The notes: a model not told the origin generated them from the letters alone. A stretch of DNA of 64,000 nt from VKMB-3413 sp041027365 (GCF_041027365.1 NZ_JBFTEH010000011.1:1-64000); one strand, 5' to 3'; positions 9,508 to 19,033 are shown, numbered from the stretch's first letter. A program made the numbers and translations.

Positions 9508-11118
9508 CTACAGGTCGAGCACCAGGCGCTCCGGATCCTCCAGGCTCTCCTTGACGCGGACGAGGAAGGTCACGGCTTCCTTGCCGTCGACGATCCGGTG
9601 GTCGTAGGAGAGCGCCAGGTACATCATCGGGCGGATGACCACCTGGCCGCCAATCGCCATCGGCCGCTCCTGGATCTTGTGCATGCCGAGGATGCCGGAC
9701 TGCGGCGCGTTGAGGATCGGCGTCGACATCAGGGAGCCGTAGACGCCGCCGTTGGTGATGGTGAAGGTGCCGCCCTGCATGTCGGCCATGGCGAGCTTGC
9801 CGTCGCGCGCCGCCTTGGCGAGGCGGCCGAGTTCCTTCTCGACCTCGGCGACGGTCATCTGGTCGGCGTCGCGGATCACCGGAACGACGAGGCCCTTGTC
9901 GGTGCCGACCGCCATGCCGATGTGGGCGTAGTTCTTGTAGACGAGGTCGGTGCCGTCGATCTCGGCGTTGACCGCCGGAACTTCCTTCAGCGCATGGCAG
10001 ACCGCCTTGGTGAAGAAGCCCATGAAGCCGAGCTTCACGCCGTGCTTCTTCTCGAACAGGTCCTTGTACTTCTTGCGCAGTTCCATCACCGCCGTCATGT
10101 CCACCTCGTTGAAGGTGGTCAGCATGGCCGCGGTGTCCTGCGCGTCCTTCAGCCGGCGCGCGATGGTCTGGCGCAGGCGGGTCATCTTCACCCGCTCCTC
10201 GCGAGCCTCGTCGCTCTGCGACGACGGCGCGCGCGGCGCCTTGGCTTCTGCCGGGCGCTCCTGCGTGGTCGACGGCGCGCCGCGGGCGATCGCTGCCAGG
10301 ACGTCGCCCTTCAGCACCTGGCCCTTGCGGCCCGAGCCCTCGACATCGCCGGAGGAGAGGCCCTTCTCCTCCATCATCTTGCGGGCGGACGGCGCCGGCG
10401 GACGGCCGCCGTTCGCCTCCGCCTCGGCGGCGCGCCGCGGATGCTGGTCGGTCCCGCCGGCACTCGGCTGCGGAGCGGCGGCACCATTGCCGGACCCGGC
10501 CGAAGCGCCTTCCTCGATCTTCAGGAGCAGCGCGCCGACCTGGACCTCGTCGCCCTGGCTGACGACCATCTCGCGGATGACGCCGGCGACGGGCGACGGG
10601 ATCTCCTGCGCAGCCTTGTCGGTCTCGAGTTCCAGCAGCGACTCGTCGACCGCGACGGCGTCGCCGACCTTCTTGAAGATCTGGCCGACCGTCGCCTCGG
10701 TGACCGACTCGCCCGCCGCCGGCACGTTGACCGCGACGAGATTGCCGGAGGCCGCCGGCGCCTTCTGATCGCCCTTGGCGCCGCCGCCGTAGTCGGCGGT
10801 CGTGTCTGACGCCGCGTCCGCCTTGGCGGCCTGGCTCTTGGCCTTCTGCGTCGGCTTTACGTCACCGGGCGCCTTGCCCTGGCCCTCGCCGATCGCTCCG
10901 ATCACCGCGCCGACCTCGACGGTCTCGCCCGCCTGAACCGTGATGTCCTGAAGGACGCCCGCCGCCGGCGCCGGCACCTCGACCGTCACCTTGTCGGTCT
11001 CCAGCTCGGCGATCGTCTCGTCGAGCTCGACCCGGTCGCCCGGTTGCTTGAACCACTGGCCGACCGTCGCCTCGGTGACGGACTCGCCCAGCGTCGGGAC
11101 TTTGATGTCGGTGCTCAT
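9508..11118 (-). CDS. odhB: dihydrolipoyllysine succinyltransferase (E2 of 2-oxoglutarate dehydrogenase) with two lipoyl domains
   Basis: Core E2 enzyme that moves the succinyl group from E1 to CoA. The protein is 536 residues, clearly longer than the roughly 400-420 usual for single-lipoyl SucB. Domains in order: lipoyl domain 1 (about 2-78, lipoyl K43 in ETDK), an Ala/Lys-rich linker, lipoyl domain 2 (about 127-203, K168 in ETDK), a second linker, the E1/E3-binding domain (about 258-297, SARKMMEEKG), and the catalytic domain with the C-terminal HRIVDG active-site motif. It lies 52 bases downstream of odhA. The duplicated lipoyl domain is the oddity. Identity as OdhB rather than PDH E2 rests on the TLGESV start and the odhA neighbour. 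Confidence 0.94.
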   Translation of the reverse strand: MSTDIKVPTLGESVTEATVGQWFKQPGDRVELDETIAELETDKVTVEVPAPAAGVLQDITVQAGETVEVGAVIGAIGEGQGKAPGDVKPTQKAKSQAAKADAASDTTADYGGGAKGDQKAPAASGNLVAVNVPAAGESVTEATVGQIFKKVGDAVAVDESLLELETDKAAQEIPSPVAGVIREMVVSQGDEVQVGALLLKIEEGASAGSGNGAAAPQPSAGGTDQHPRRAAEAEANGGRPPAPSARKMMEEKGLSSGDVEGSGRKGQVLKGDVLAAIARGAPSTTQERPAEAKAPRAPSSQSDEAREERVKMTRLRQTIARRLKDAQDTAAMLTTFNEVDMTAVMELRKKYKDLFEKKHGVKLGFMGFFTKAVCHALKEVPAVNAEIDGTDLVYKNYAHIGMAVGTDKGLVVPVIRDADQMTVAEVEKELGRLAKAARDGKLAMADMQGGTFTITNGGVYGSLMSTPILNAPQSGILGMHKIQERPMAIGGQVVIRPMMYLALSYDHRIVDGKEAVTFLVRVKESLEDPERLVLDL

Positions 11119-11170
11119 CGCTCTCGTTTCGTCTTTCGGGTTCTTCGTGTTCAGTCGGGGCGGCGGCCGG

Positions 11171-14155
11171 TCAGCCGAGCGCATCCTCGAGGAAGGCCGC
11201 CAGCTGCTTCAGGTGGTTCGCCATGGTGCCGGCCGCGGTCGAGGCCGAAGCCGGGCGGCCGGTGTAGCGCACGCGCCGGGTCTCGGCGCCGATGTGGTCG
11301 AGCACCCATTCCAGATACGGATCGATGAAGGCCCAGGCGCCCATGTTCTTCGGCTCTTCCTGGCACCAGACCATCTCGGCGCCCTTGAAGCGCGAGAGCT
11401 CGTTGATCAGCGCCTTGGCCGGGAACGGATAGAGCTGTTCGAGGCGCAGCAGGTAGACGTCGTTGACGCCGCGCTTCTCCCGCTCCTCCAGGAGGTCGTA
11501 GTAGACCTTGCCGGTGCACATCACGACGCGCCGGATCTTGTCGTCCTTGACGAGCTTGATCGGCGAATCCTTCTGCATCTCCGCATCGTCCCAGAGCAGG
11601 CGATGGAAGCTCGTCTCGCCCGCCATCTCCGACAGGGTCGAGACCGCCCGCTTGTGGCGCAGCAGCGACTTCGGCGTCATCAGGATCAGCGGCTTGCGGA
11701 ACTCGCGCTTCAGCTGGCGCCGAAGGATATGGAAGTAGTTCGCCGGCGTCGTGCAGTTGGCGACCTGCATGTTGTCCTCGGCGCACATCTGCAGGAAGCG
11801 CTCGAGGCGCGCGGAGGAGTGCTCCGGCCCCTGCCCCTCATAGCCGTGCGGCAGCAGGCAGACGAGGCCGGACATGCGCAGCCACTTGCGCTCGCCGGAC
11901 GAGATGAACTGGTCGAAGACCACCTGCGCGCCGTTGGCGAAGTCGCCGAACTGCGCCTCCCAGAGCGTCAGCGCGTTCGGCTCGGCGAGCGAGTAGCCGT
12001 ATTCGTAGCCGAGCACGGCTTCTTCCGAGAGCATCGAGTTGATGACCTCGTAGACGGCCTGGCCCTTGGCGAGGTTCGCCAGCGGGATGTAGCGGTCCTC
12101 GGTCTCCTGGTCGTAGAGCACCGAATGGCGCTGCGAGAAGGTGCCGCGCTCGGAGTCCTGACCGGACAGGCGGACCGGATGGCCCTCGGTGACGAGCGTG
12201 CCGAAGGCGAGCACCTCGGCCGTCGCCCAGTCGACGCCCTCGCCGCTCTCGAAGATCTTCGAGCGGTTGTCGAGGAAGCGCTGGATGGTGCGGTGGACGT
12301 TGAAGCCGTCCGGCACGGCGACGAGCTTGGCGCCGATGTCCTTCAGCGTCTTCATTGGGACGCCGGTGACGCCGCGGCGCGGCTCGTCCTCCTGCTCGGC
12401 CTTGCGAAGCCCCGACCAGGCGCCGTCCAGCCAGTCGGCCTTGTTCGGCATGTAGGACTGGCCGGCCTCGAACTCCTCGTCCAGCGTCTGGCGCCACTCG
12501 GCCCGGCGCTCCTCGACCTGCTCCTCGGTGAGCATGCCTTCGGCGACGAGCTTCCTGGCGTAGATTTCCAGCGTCGAGGGATGGTCCTTGATCGTCCGGT
12601 ACATGATCGGCTGGGTGAAGCCCGGCTCGTCGCCCTCATTGTGGCCGAAGCGCCGGTAGCAGAACATGTCGATGACGACCGGCTTGTGGAACTTCATCCG
12701 GAACTCGGTCGCGACCTTCGCCGCATAGACCACCGCTTCCGGATCGTCGCCGTTGACGTGGAAGATCGGCGCCTCGACGATCTTGGCGACGTCCGAGGGA
12801 TAGGGCGAGGAGCGCGAGAAGCGCGGATTGGTGGTGAAGCCGATCTGGTTGTTGATGATGAAGTGCACCGTGCCCGCGACGCGGTGGCCGCGCAGGCCCG
12901 ACAGGCCGAAGCACTCGGCGACGACGCCCTGGCCGGCGAAGGCCGCATCGCCGTGGATCAGGAGCGGCAGGATCTGCGCCCGCGTTTCCTGCGGCACGAT
13001 CTCGTTGCGCGCGCGGCCGGCCAGCGCGTCCTGCTTGGCGCGCGCCTTGCCCATCACGACGGGGTCGACGATTTCGAGATGCGAGGGGTTCGCGGTCAGC
13101 GACAGATGCACCTTGTTCTGGTCGAACTCGCGGTCCGAGGAGGCACCGAGGTGGTACTTGACGTCACCCGAGCCCTCGACGTCGTCGGGCTTGAACGACC
13201 CGCCCTTGAACTCGTGGAAGATCGCCCGGTGCGGCTTGCCCATCACCTGGGAGAGCACGTTCAGCCGGCCGCGATGCGCCATGCCGAGCACGATCTCCTT
13301 CATGCCGAGCTGGCCGCCCCGCTTGATAATCTGCTCCAGCGCCGGGATCAGCGCCTCCGAGCCGTCGAGGCCGAAGCGCTTGGTCCCCTTGTACTTGACG
13401 TCCAGGAACTTCTCGAAGCCTTCCGCCTCGATCAGCTTGTTGAGGATGGCGCGCTTGCCCTCGTCGGTGAAGGCGACGCCCTTGTCCGGCCCCTCGATGC
13501 GCTCCTGCAGCCAACCCTTCTCGTCCGGGTTGGAGATGTGCATGAACTCGATGCCGAAGGTCGAGCAGTAGGTGCGCTCCAGGATGTCGACCATCTGGCG
13601 GATGGTCGCGAACTCCATGCCGAGCACGTTGTCGATGTAGATCTTGCGGTCGTAGTCGGCTTCGGTGAAGCCGTAGGCCTTGGGCGACAGCTCGTTGTAG
13701 TCGTCGTCGGCGGGCTTGGCGATGCCGAGCGGGTCGAGCTTGGCGTGGAGATGGCCGCGCACGCGGTAGGCGCGGATCAGCATCAGCGCGCGCACCGAAT
13801 CGCGCGTCGCCTGGTGCACCGCCTCCGAGGAGAGGTCGACGCCGGCGCTCTGCGCCTTCGCCTTGACCTTGGTCTCGATTCGCGCCTCGACCGGCCCCCA
13901 GTTGCCGTCGAGCGCGGAGACGAGTTCGCCGTTCGGCGTGATCGGCCAGTTCGGGCGCGCCCAGGAGGCACCTTCGGCATTCTTCAGGACGGTGCGCTTC
14001 TCGTCCTTCAGCTCCTTGAAGAAATCGCCCCATCCGGCATCCACCGAGGAGGGATCCGCCTCGTACTGGGCGTAGAGCTCCTCGATGTAGTCAGCATTGC
14101 CGCCATAGAGGAAGGAGGTGAGCGCGAAGTTCTCGTTCGCCTGATTGCGTGCCAT
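11171..14155 (-). CDS. odhA: 2-oxoglutarate dehydrogenase E1 component
   Basis: Thiamine-diphosphate enzyme that decarboxylates 2-oxoglutarate and succinylates the lipoyl arm of OdhB. It has 994 residues, normal for the family. It begins MARNQANENF and carries the N-terminal FLYGGNADYIEELY helix that binds E2. The TPP region has GDAAFAGQG and the NNQIGFTT motif, and the C-terminus ends with the LEQLYPFP and WCQEEPKNMGAW motifs of OGDH E1. A 269-base gap separates it from sucD, long enough for an internal promoter, though none is obvious. Confidence 0.97.
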   Translation of the reverse strand: MARNQANENFALTSFLYGGNADYIEELYAQYEADPSSVDAGWGDFFKELKDEKRTVLKNAEGASWARPNWPITPNGELVSALDGNWGPVEARIETKVKAKAQSAGVDLSSEAVHQATRDSVRALMLIRAYRVRGHLHAKLDPLGIAKPADDDYNELSPKAYGFTEADYDRKIYIDNVLGMEFATIRQMVDILERTYCSTFGIEFMHISNPDEKGWLQERIEGPDKGVAFTDEGKRAILNKLIEAEGFEKFLDVKYKGTKRFGLDGSEALIPALEQIIKRGGQLGMKEIVLGMAHRGRLNVLSQVMGKPHRAIFHEFKGGSFKPDDVEGSGDVKYHLGASSDREFDQNKVHLSLTANPSHLEIVDPVVMGKARAKQDALAGRARNEIVPQETRAQILPLLIHGDAAFAGQGVVAECFGLSGLRGHRVAGTVHFIINNQIGFTTNPRFSRSSPYPSDVAKIVEAPIFHVNGDDPEAVVYAAKVATEFRMKFHKPVVIDMFCYRRFGHNEGDEPGFTQPIMYRTIKDHPSTLEIYARKLVAEGMLTEEQVEERRAEWRQTLDEEFEAGQSYMPNKADWLDGAWSGLRKAEQEDEPRRGVTGVPMKTLKDIGAKLVAVPDGFNVHRTIQRFLDNRSKIFESGEGVDWATAEVLAFGTLVTEGHPVRLSGQDSERGTFSQRHSVLYDQETEDRYIPLANLAKGQAVYEVINSMLSEEAVLGYEYGYSLAEPNALTLWEAQFGDFANGAQVVFDQFISSGERKWLRMSGLVCLLPHGYEGQGPEHSSARLERFLQMCAEDNMQVANCTTPANYFHILRRQLKREFRKPLILMTPKSLLRHKRAVSTLSEMAGETSFHRLLWDDAEMQKDSPIKLVKDDKIRRVVMCTGKVYYDLLEEREKRGVNDVYLLRLEQLYPFPAKALINELSRFKGAEMVWCQEEPKNMGAWAFIDPYLEWVLDHIGAETRRVRYTGRPASASTAAGTMANHLKQLAAFLEDALG

Positions 14156-14424
14156 CGGTGCCGTTTGCGACGCGCCGCGCGCGCCGCCTCCTGTCATTGT
14201 CCGCGCCGACCCCGGCGGCCGCCTGCCGGCCGGGCATCGTCGTTCGGGACCCGTTGGACTCCGTCTTGGGCAAAGCCGTGGCGCGGGAGCCCGTCGCGCC
14301 ACTTTTCCTTCCTGCCCGCCAACCGTTCATGCGCGCGATGCGTTGCGATTTCTTTGCGATCGCGCCCGCTGAACGGCTCAAAATGCCGCTGCGGCAGACT
14401 TTACCGCCGCAGCCTTCCCGCGTC

Positions 14425-15336
14425 TCAGCCCTTCAGGACCTCGACCAGCGTCTTGCCGAGCTGGGCCGGCGACGGCGACACGCGGATGCCCGCCGCCTCC
14501 ATCGCGGCGATCTTGTCCTCGGCGCCGCCCTTGCCGCCGGAGACGACCGCGCCCGCATGGCCCATGGTGCGGCCCTTCGGCGCAGTGCGGCCGGCAATGA
14601 AGCCGACCATCGGCTTCTTCCGGCCCTTCGCCGCCTCGTCCTTGAGGAACTGCGCCGCGTCCTCCTCCGCCGAGCCGCCGATCTCGCCGATCATGATGAT
14701 CGACTGCGTGGCATCGTCGGCGAGGAACATCTCGAGGACGTCGATGAACTCGGTGCCCTTCACCGGATCGCCGCCGATGCCGACGGCCGTGGTCTGGCCG
14801 AGGCCCTCGTTGGTGGTCTGGAAGACCGCCTCGTATGTAAGCGTTCCCGAGCGCGATACGATGCCGACATTGCCCTTTTTGAAGATGTTGCCGGGCATGA
14901 TGCCGATCTTGCACTCTTCCGGCGTCAGGACGCCCGGGCAGTTCGGCCCGATGAGGCGCGACTTCGACTTCTCCAGCTTGGCCTTGACCTTGACCATGTC
15001 GGTCACCGGGATGCCCTCGGTGATGCAGACGATCAGCGCGACCTCGGCGTCAATCGCCTCCTCGATCGCGGCGGCGGCGCCGGCCGGGGGCACGTAGATC
15101 ACCGAGGCGGTGGCGCCGGTCTTGTCCTTGGCTTCGGCGACGGAGGTGAAGATCGGCAGCTGCACGGCCTTGCCGCCGGCATGGCCTTCCCACATCTCGC
15201 CGCCCTTCTTCGGATGCGTGCCGCCGACCATCTGCGTGCCGTAATAGGCGAGAGCCTGCTCTGTGTGGAAGGTGCCGGTCTTGCCGGTCAGGCCCTGCAC
15301 GATGACCTTGGTGTTCTTGTCGACGAGAATGGACAT
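14425..15336 (-). CDS. sucD: succinyl-CoA ligase alpha subunit
   Basis: Alpha subunit of succinyl-CoA synthetase; it binds CoA and carries the phosphohistidine intermediate during substrate-level phosphorylation. 303 residues. Seen: the N-terminal TKVIVQGLTGKTGTFH CoA-binding start, GPNCPGVLTPEECKIGIMPG in the middle, and the phosphorylated His260 in MGHAGAVVSGGKG. AAGGAG lies upstream of the ATG. In most relatives sucD follows sucC directly; here a vapBC pair of about 640 bases stands between them. Confidence 0.97.
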   Translation of the reverse strand: MSILVDKNTKVIVQGLTGKTGTFHTEQALAYYGTQMVGGTHPKKGGEMWEGHAGGKAVQLPIFTSVAEAKDKTGATASVIYVPPAGAAAAIEEAIDAEVALIVCITEGIPVTDMVKVKAKLEKSKSRLIGPNCPGVLTPEECKIGIMPGNIFKKGNVGIVSRSGTLTYEAVFQTTNEGLGQTTAVGIGGDPVKGTEFIDVLEMFLADDATQSIIMIGEIGGSAEEDAAQFLKDEAAKGRKKPMVGFIAGRTAPKGRTMGHAGAVVSGGKGGAEDKIAAMEAAGIRVSPSPAQLGKTLVEVLKG

Positions 15337-15368
15337 GGGCGTGTTCGACTCCTTGCGGTCAGTCGGCC

Positions 15369-15779
15369 TTAGAGGAATGGATTGACGACGCGGACAGACC
15401 CGTAGGTCTGACCGTTGTTGAGATCTTCCGAATAGAAGATCGGCGCGCCGAGGCGCTCGGCCGCCGCGAGAAGCGCGGCGTCGTAATACTGGATGCGGTA
15501 GCGCTGCTGAAGCCAAAGTCCCCGCCGGACGATGTCGACATCGACCACAGTGAACGGCATCGAAGAGAGAAATTCGATCCAGCGCTCGATCTGATCGACC
15601 GGCAGTTCCACCTTTGCCCGTGTCGAGGCGTTGACGAATTCGGCGATGCTTTGAGCCGAAACGCCGAAGATGTTGCCCAGCACGATGTCGCGCGAGATGG
15701 ACGTCTTGCGTTCATCGATCGGACGCCTCTCCGCCGCCCAGATCAGAATATTGGTGTCCATGAAGCTCATCGGCGCCAT
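15369..15779 (-). CDS. vapC: PIN-domain toxin VapC
   Basis: Putative ribonuclease toxin, 136 residues. The PIN acidic set is complete: D8 (MDTN), E47 (IAEF), D100 (YYDAAL) and D119 (SEDL). VapC toxins cleave tRNA or rRNA, but the target here is unknown. Three in-frame ATGs are possible (15779, 15770, 15761); AAGGAG upstream best serves the first. Its 5' end overlaps the antitoxin reading frame by 50 to 68 bases. It ends 32 bases before sucD, so it sits inside the TCA block and is probably on the same messenger. Confidence 0.88.
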   Translation of the reverse strand: MAPMSFMDTNILIWAAERRPIDERKTSISRDIVLGNIFGVSAQSIAEFVNASTRAKVELPVDQIERWIEFLSSMPFTVVDVDIVRRGLWLQQRYRIQYYDAALLAAAERLGAPIFYSEDLNNGQTYGSVRVVNPFL

Positions 15780-16005
15780 GACGACGGCTCAGCTCCTTCA
15801 CGTTCGTTCCGGGCTCGAACTCGAGCGTCGACTCTTCCATCAGCTTCCGCATGCCGGCACGAGCCCACTCGATCCGCGCGTCCTGCTCGACTTCCTGCGC
15901 GAGCAGCGACCGGACCATTGCGTTGAGCGTCGTGTGGCGCCGTTCCGCGAGCGCGCGAGCGCGCTCCAGAAGCGTTTCGTCCATGGCGAGGGTGACGTTC
16001 TTCAT
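15712..16005 (-). CDS. vapB: ribbon-helix-helix antitoxin VapB
   Basis: Antitoxin of 97 residues. The N-terminal strand MKNVTLAMDE and helices LLERARALAERRHTTLNAMVRSLLAQE fit a ribbon-helix-helix DNA-binding domain; the remainder should bind VapC. GGAGG sits five bases before the ATG. The frame continues into vapC and ends with a hydrophilic tail (after ELSRRHG) that looks unlike an antitoxin. A one-base shift would end it at TGA codons at 15798-15800 or 15789-15791, before vapC starts. A perfect 14-base inverted repeat lies 11 bases upstream of the start and is the likely autoregulatory operator. Confidence 0.8.
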   Translation of the reverse strand: MKNVTLAMDETLLERARALAERRHTTLNAMVRSLLAQEVEQDARIEWARAGMRKLMEESTLEFEPGTNVKELSRRHGADELHGHQYSDLGGGEASDR

Positions 16006-16015
16006 GGCTCACCTC

Positions 16016-16052
16016 CACATAATCACACAGGATCAATATGTGTGATTATGTG
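16016..16052 (-). promoter_or_regulatory. perfect inverted repeat upstream of vapB, probable operator
   Basis: CACATAATCACACA (16016-16029) and TGTGTGATTATGTG (16039-16052) are exact reverse complements around a 9-base spacer. The repeat is AT-rich in a GC-rich setting and touches the vapB ribosome-binding site. It starts 7 bases downstream of the sucC stop. Ribbon-helix-helix antitoxins bind such palindromes to repress their own operon. There is no T-run, so a terminator is less likely, though the hairpin could also affect read-through from sucC. Confidence 0.65.
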
Positions 16053-16059
16053 TACCCGC

Positions 16060-17250
<1,191 letters not shown>

Positions 17251-17286
17251 GGGATACGGGTCCTCGAGAGGCTCGGGAATAAGGAG

Positions 17287-17310
17287 CGGGCCGCTCGATC
17301 GAGCGGCCCG
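17287..17310. repeat. 24-base perfect palindrome between mdh and sucC
   Basis: The half CGGGCCGCTCGA is followed directly by its reverse complement. As RNA it would form a very stable hairpin between two co-transcribed genes. No T-run follows on the minus strand, so it is more likely an mRNA-stability or processing element than a terminator. Confidence 0.6.
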
Positions 17311-17318
17311 GGAGAGGC

Positions 17319-18281
17319 TTACTTCAGGTTCGGCGCGATGCCCTGACAGGCTTCCATCAGGCCCTTGACCGAGCCGACGGACTTGTCGAACTGCGCCCGT
17401 TCGTCGGCATCGAGGTCGATCTCGATGACGCGCTCGACGCCCTCCGCACCGATGACGCAGGGAACGCCCACATACATGTCCTTCAGGCCGTACTCGCCCT
17501 TCAGGGCGGCCGCACAGGGCAGGACGCGCTTCTTGTCCTTCAGATAGGCTTCGGCCATCTGGATCGCCGAGGCGGCCGGCGCGTAGTAGGCCGAGCCGGT
17601 CTTCAAGAGGCCGACGATCTCGGCACCGCCGTCGCGGGTGCGCTGGATGATCTCGCCGAGACGCTCGTTCGAGCACCAGCCCATCTTGACGAGGTCTGTG
17701 AGCGGGATGCCGGCGACCGTCGAATAGCGCGGCAGCGGCACCATGGTGTCGCCGTGGCCGCCGAGCACGAAGGCGGTGACGTCCTCGACCGACACCTTGA
17801 ATTCCTCGGCGAGGAAGGTGCGGAAGCGCGAGGAATCGAGCACGCCGGCCATGCCGACGACCTTGGCCTTGGGCAGGCCGGAGAACTTCTGCAGCGCCCA
17901 GACCATGGCGTCGAGCGGGTTGGTGATGCAGATCACGAAGGCGTTCGGCGCGTATTTGGCGATGCCGGCGCCGACCTGCTCCATCACCTTCAGATTGGTG
18001 CCGAGAAGGTCGTCGCGGCTCATGCCGGGCTTGCGCGGCACGCCGGCGGTGACGATGCACACGTCCGCGCCCTCGATGGCGGAATAGTCGTTGGCGCCGG
18101 ACAGGCTGGCGTTGAAGCCCTCGACCGGTCCGGATTCGGCGATGTCCAGCGCCTTGCCCTGCGGCGTGCCCTCGGAGATATCGAAGAGGACGATGTCGCC
18201 GAGTTCCTTCAGGCTGGCGAGATGGGCGAGGGTGCCGCCGATCATGCCCGAGCCGATGAGTGCGATCTTGCTACGCGCCAA
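17319..18281 (-). CDS. mdh: malate dehydrogenase
   Basis: NAD-dependent enzyme that oxidises malate to oxaloacetate; 320 residues, of the LDH-like MDH type common in alphaproteobacteria. Seen: GSGMIGG at 11-17 for NAD, the substrate-binding GVPRKPGMSRDDLL segment, ITNPLDAMVW, and the catalytic histidine in GGHGDTMVPL. The start codon is TTG (18281), supported by GGAGG nine bases upstream, with no ATG nearby in frame. It heads the minus-strand TCA block. Confidence 0.96.
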   Translation of the reverse strand: MARSKIALIGSGMIGGTLAHLASLKELGDIVLFDISEGTPQGKALDIAESGPVEGFNASLSGANDYSAIEGADVCIVTAGVPRKPGMSRDDLLGTNLKVMEQVGAGIAKYAPNAFVICITNPLDAMVWALQKFSGLPKAKVVGMAGVLDSSRFRTFLAEEFKVSVEDVTAFVLGGHGDTMVPLPRYSTVAGIPLTDLVKMGWCSNERLGEIIQRTRDGGAEIVGLLKTGSAYYAPAASAIQMAEAYLKDKKRVLPCAAALKGEYGLKDMYVGVPCVIGAEGVERVIEIDLDADERAQFDKSVGSVKGLMEACQGIAPNLK

Positions 18282-18628
18282 GGTGTCTTTCCTCCGTCAA
18301 CTGCGGCCGCGTCGCGGCCGGGGGCCGGGCGGCGTCCAGGATTTCGCAGATGCAGCAAATTCGAGCACCGGCCCGTCTCGCCGAATCCAACCCGGCCGGC
18401 AAGGCCGCAGCGATCCTGTCGCAGGCTTTCCCGACAACCGGATGAAGCCGCGATGAGGCTGTTTGCGCTGCAACGGTGCCACCGTCGCGGGCTGGCTTAG
18501 ACCCGTTGTCCCCGGCTTGCAACATTCAAAAAGCGGGGTCAGGAAATCCAATCGGTTAGATTATTTTGCTCTTACGTAAACGTAAATCGAAGCTGTCGAT
18601 GGCGGCTGCAAGGCGGCCCCGCATGTTC
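18282..18628. other. intergenic region upstream of mdh (presumed promoter of the TCA block)
   Basis: No gene is seen in these 347 bases. The part near mdh holds its GGAGG ribosome-binding site. At 18572-18585 lies TTACGTAAACGTAA, an inverted repeat (TTACGT/ACGTAA) in an AT-rich patch, a candidate operator or promoter element. The xre gene converges from the right and reads toward this region. Confidence 0.5.
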
Positions 18629-19033
18629 TCACCTTCGGCTGCGTTCCCGTCGCAGGCGTTGCGCCGCCTCGGCCCGCGCGCCGGCGGCTTCGACCTCGGC
18701 GAGCAGCCGGCGGATGTCGTCGGGATGGAGAATGGCGATCGTCTCGGCCAGGCGATTGGCGAGCGCCGTCGCCTCCGGACCGAGACCGGCGGTCTCGACG
18801 GTCACCTTCGGGTGCGAGATTTCGGCGAGGCGCTCCAGTTCCTCGGCGTCGTCCCAGATCACGTTGAGATAGCCGATGATGCGCTGCAGGAGATCCCAGG
18901 TCGGGCGACCGCGGCGGCCGTGCTCGAGCGCCGAGAGATAGGCGCTGGAGACGTTCAGCGCGGCGGCCATGTCGCGCTGGGTGACGCCCTTTTCCTTGCG
19001 CAGCGCCCGCACGCGTTCGCCGAACGGCGTCAT
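18629..19033 (-). CDS. XRE-family helix-turn-helix regulator
   Basis: Transcriptional regulator of 134 residues. The N-terminal HTH (about 5-60) shows ERVRALRKEKGVTQRDMAAAL followed by VSSAYLSALEHGRRG, typical of the lambda-Cro/XRE fold. The C-terminal half is a helical region of unknown ligand. Its ATG overlaps the smr stop by four bases (ATGA), so it is translated with smr. The pair smr-xre downstream of mltA is conserved in Rhizobiales; the regulon is unknown. The TTACGTAAACGTAA repeat just downstream could be a target, but this is a guess. Confidence 0.88.
   Translation of the reverse strand: MTPFGERVRALRKEKGVTQRDMAAALNVSSAYLSALEHGRRGRPTWDLLQRIIGYLNVIWDDAEELERLAEISHPKVTVETAGLGPEATALANRLAETIAILHPDDIRRLLAEVEAAGARAEAAQRLRRERSRR

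Noticed and set aside
14278..14306. Hairpin GTGGCGCG / CGCGCCAC followed by TTTT on the plus strand between sucD and odhA
   Set aside because: It would terminate plus-strand transcription, but no plus-strand gene precedes it; on the minus strand it lacks a T-run.
10991..15097. Open frame of more than 1300 codons on the plus strand
   Set aside because: It is antisense to odhB, odhA and sucD, whose motifs are complete; the openness comes from high GC and codon bias.
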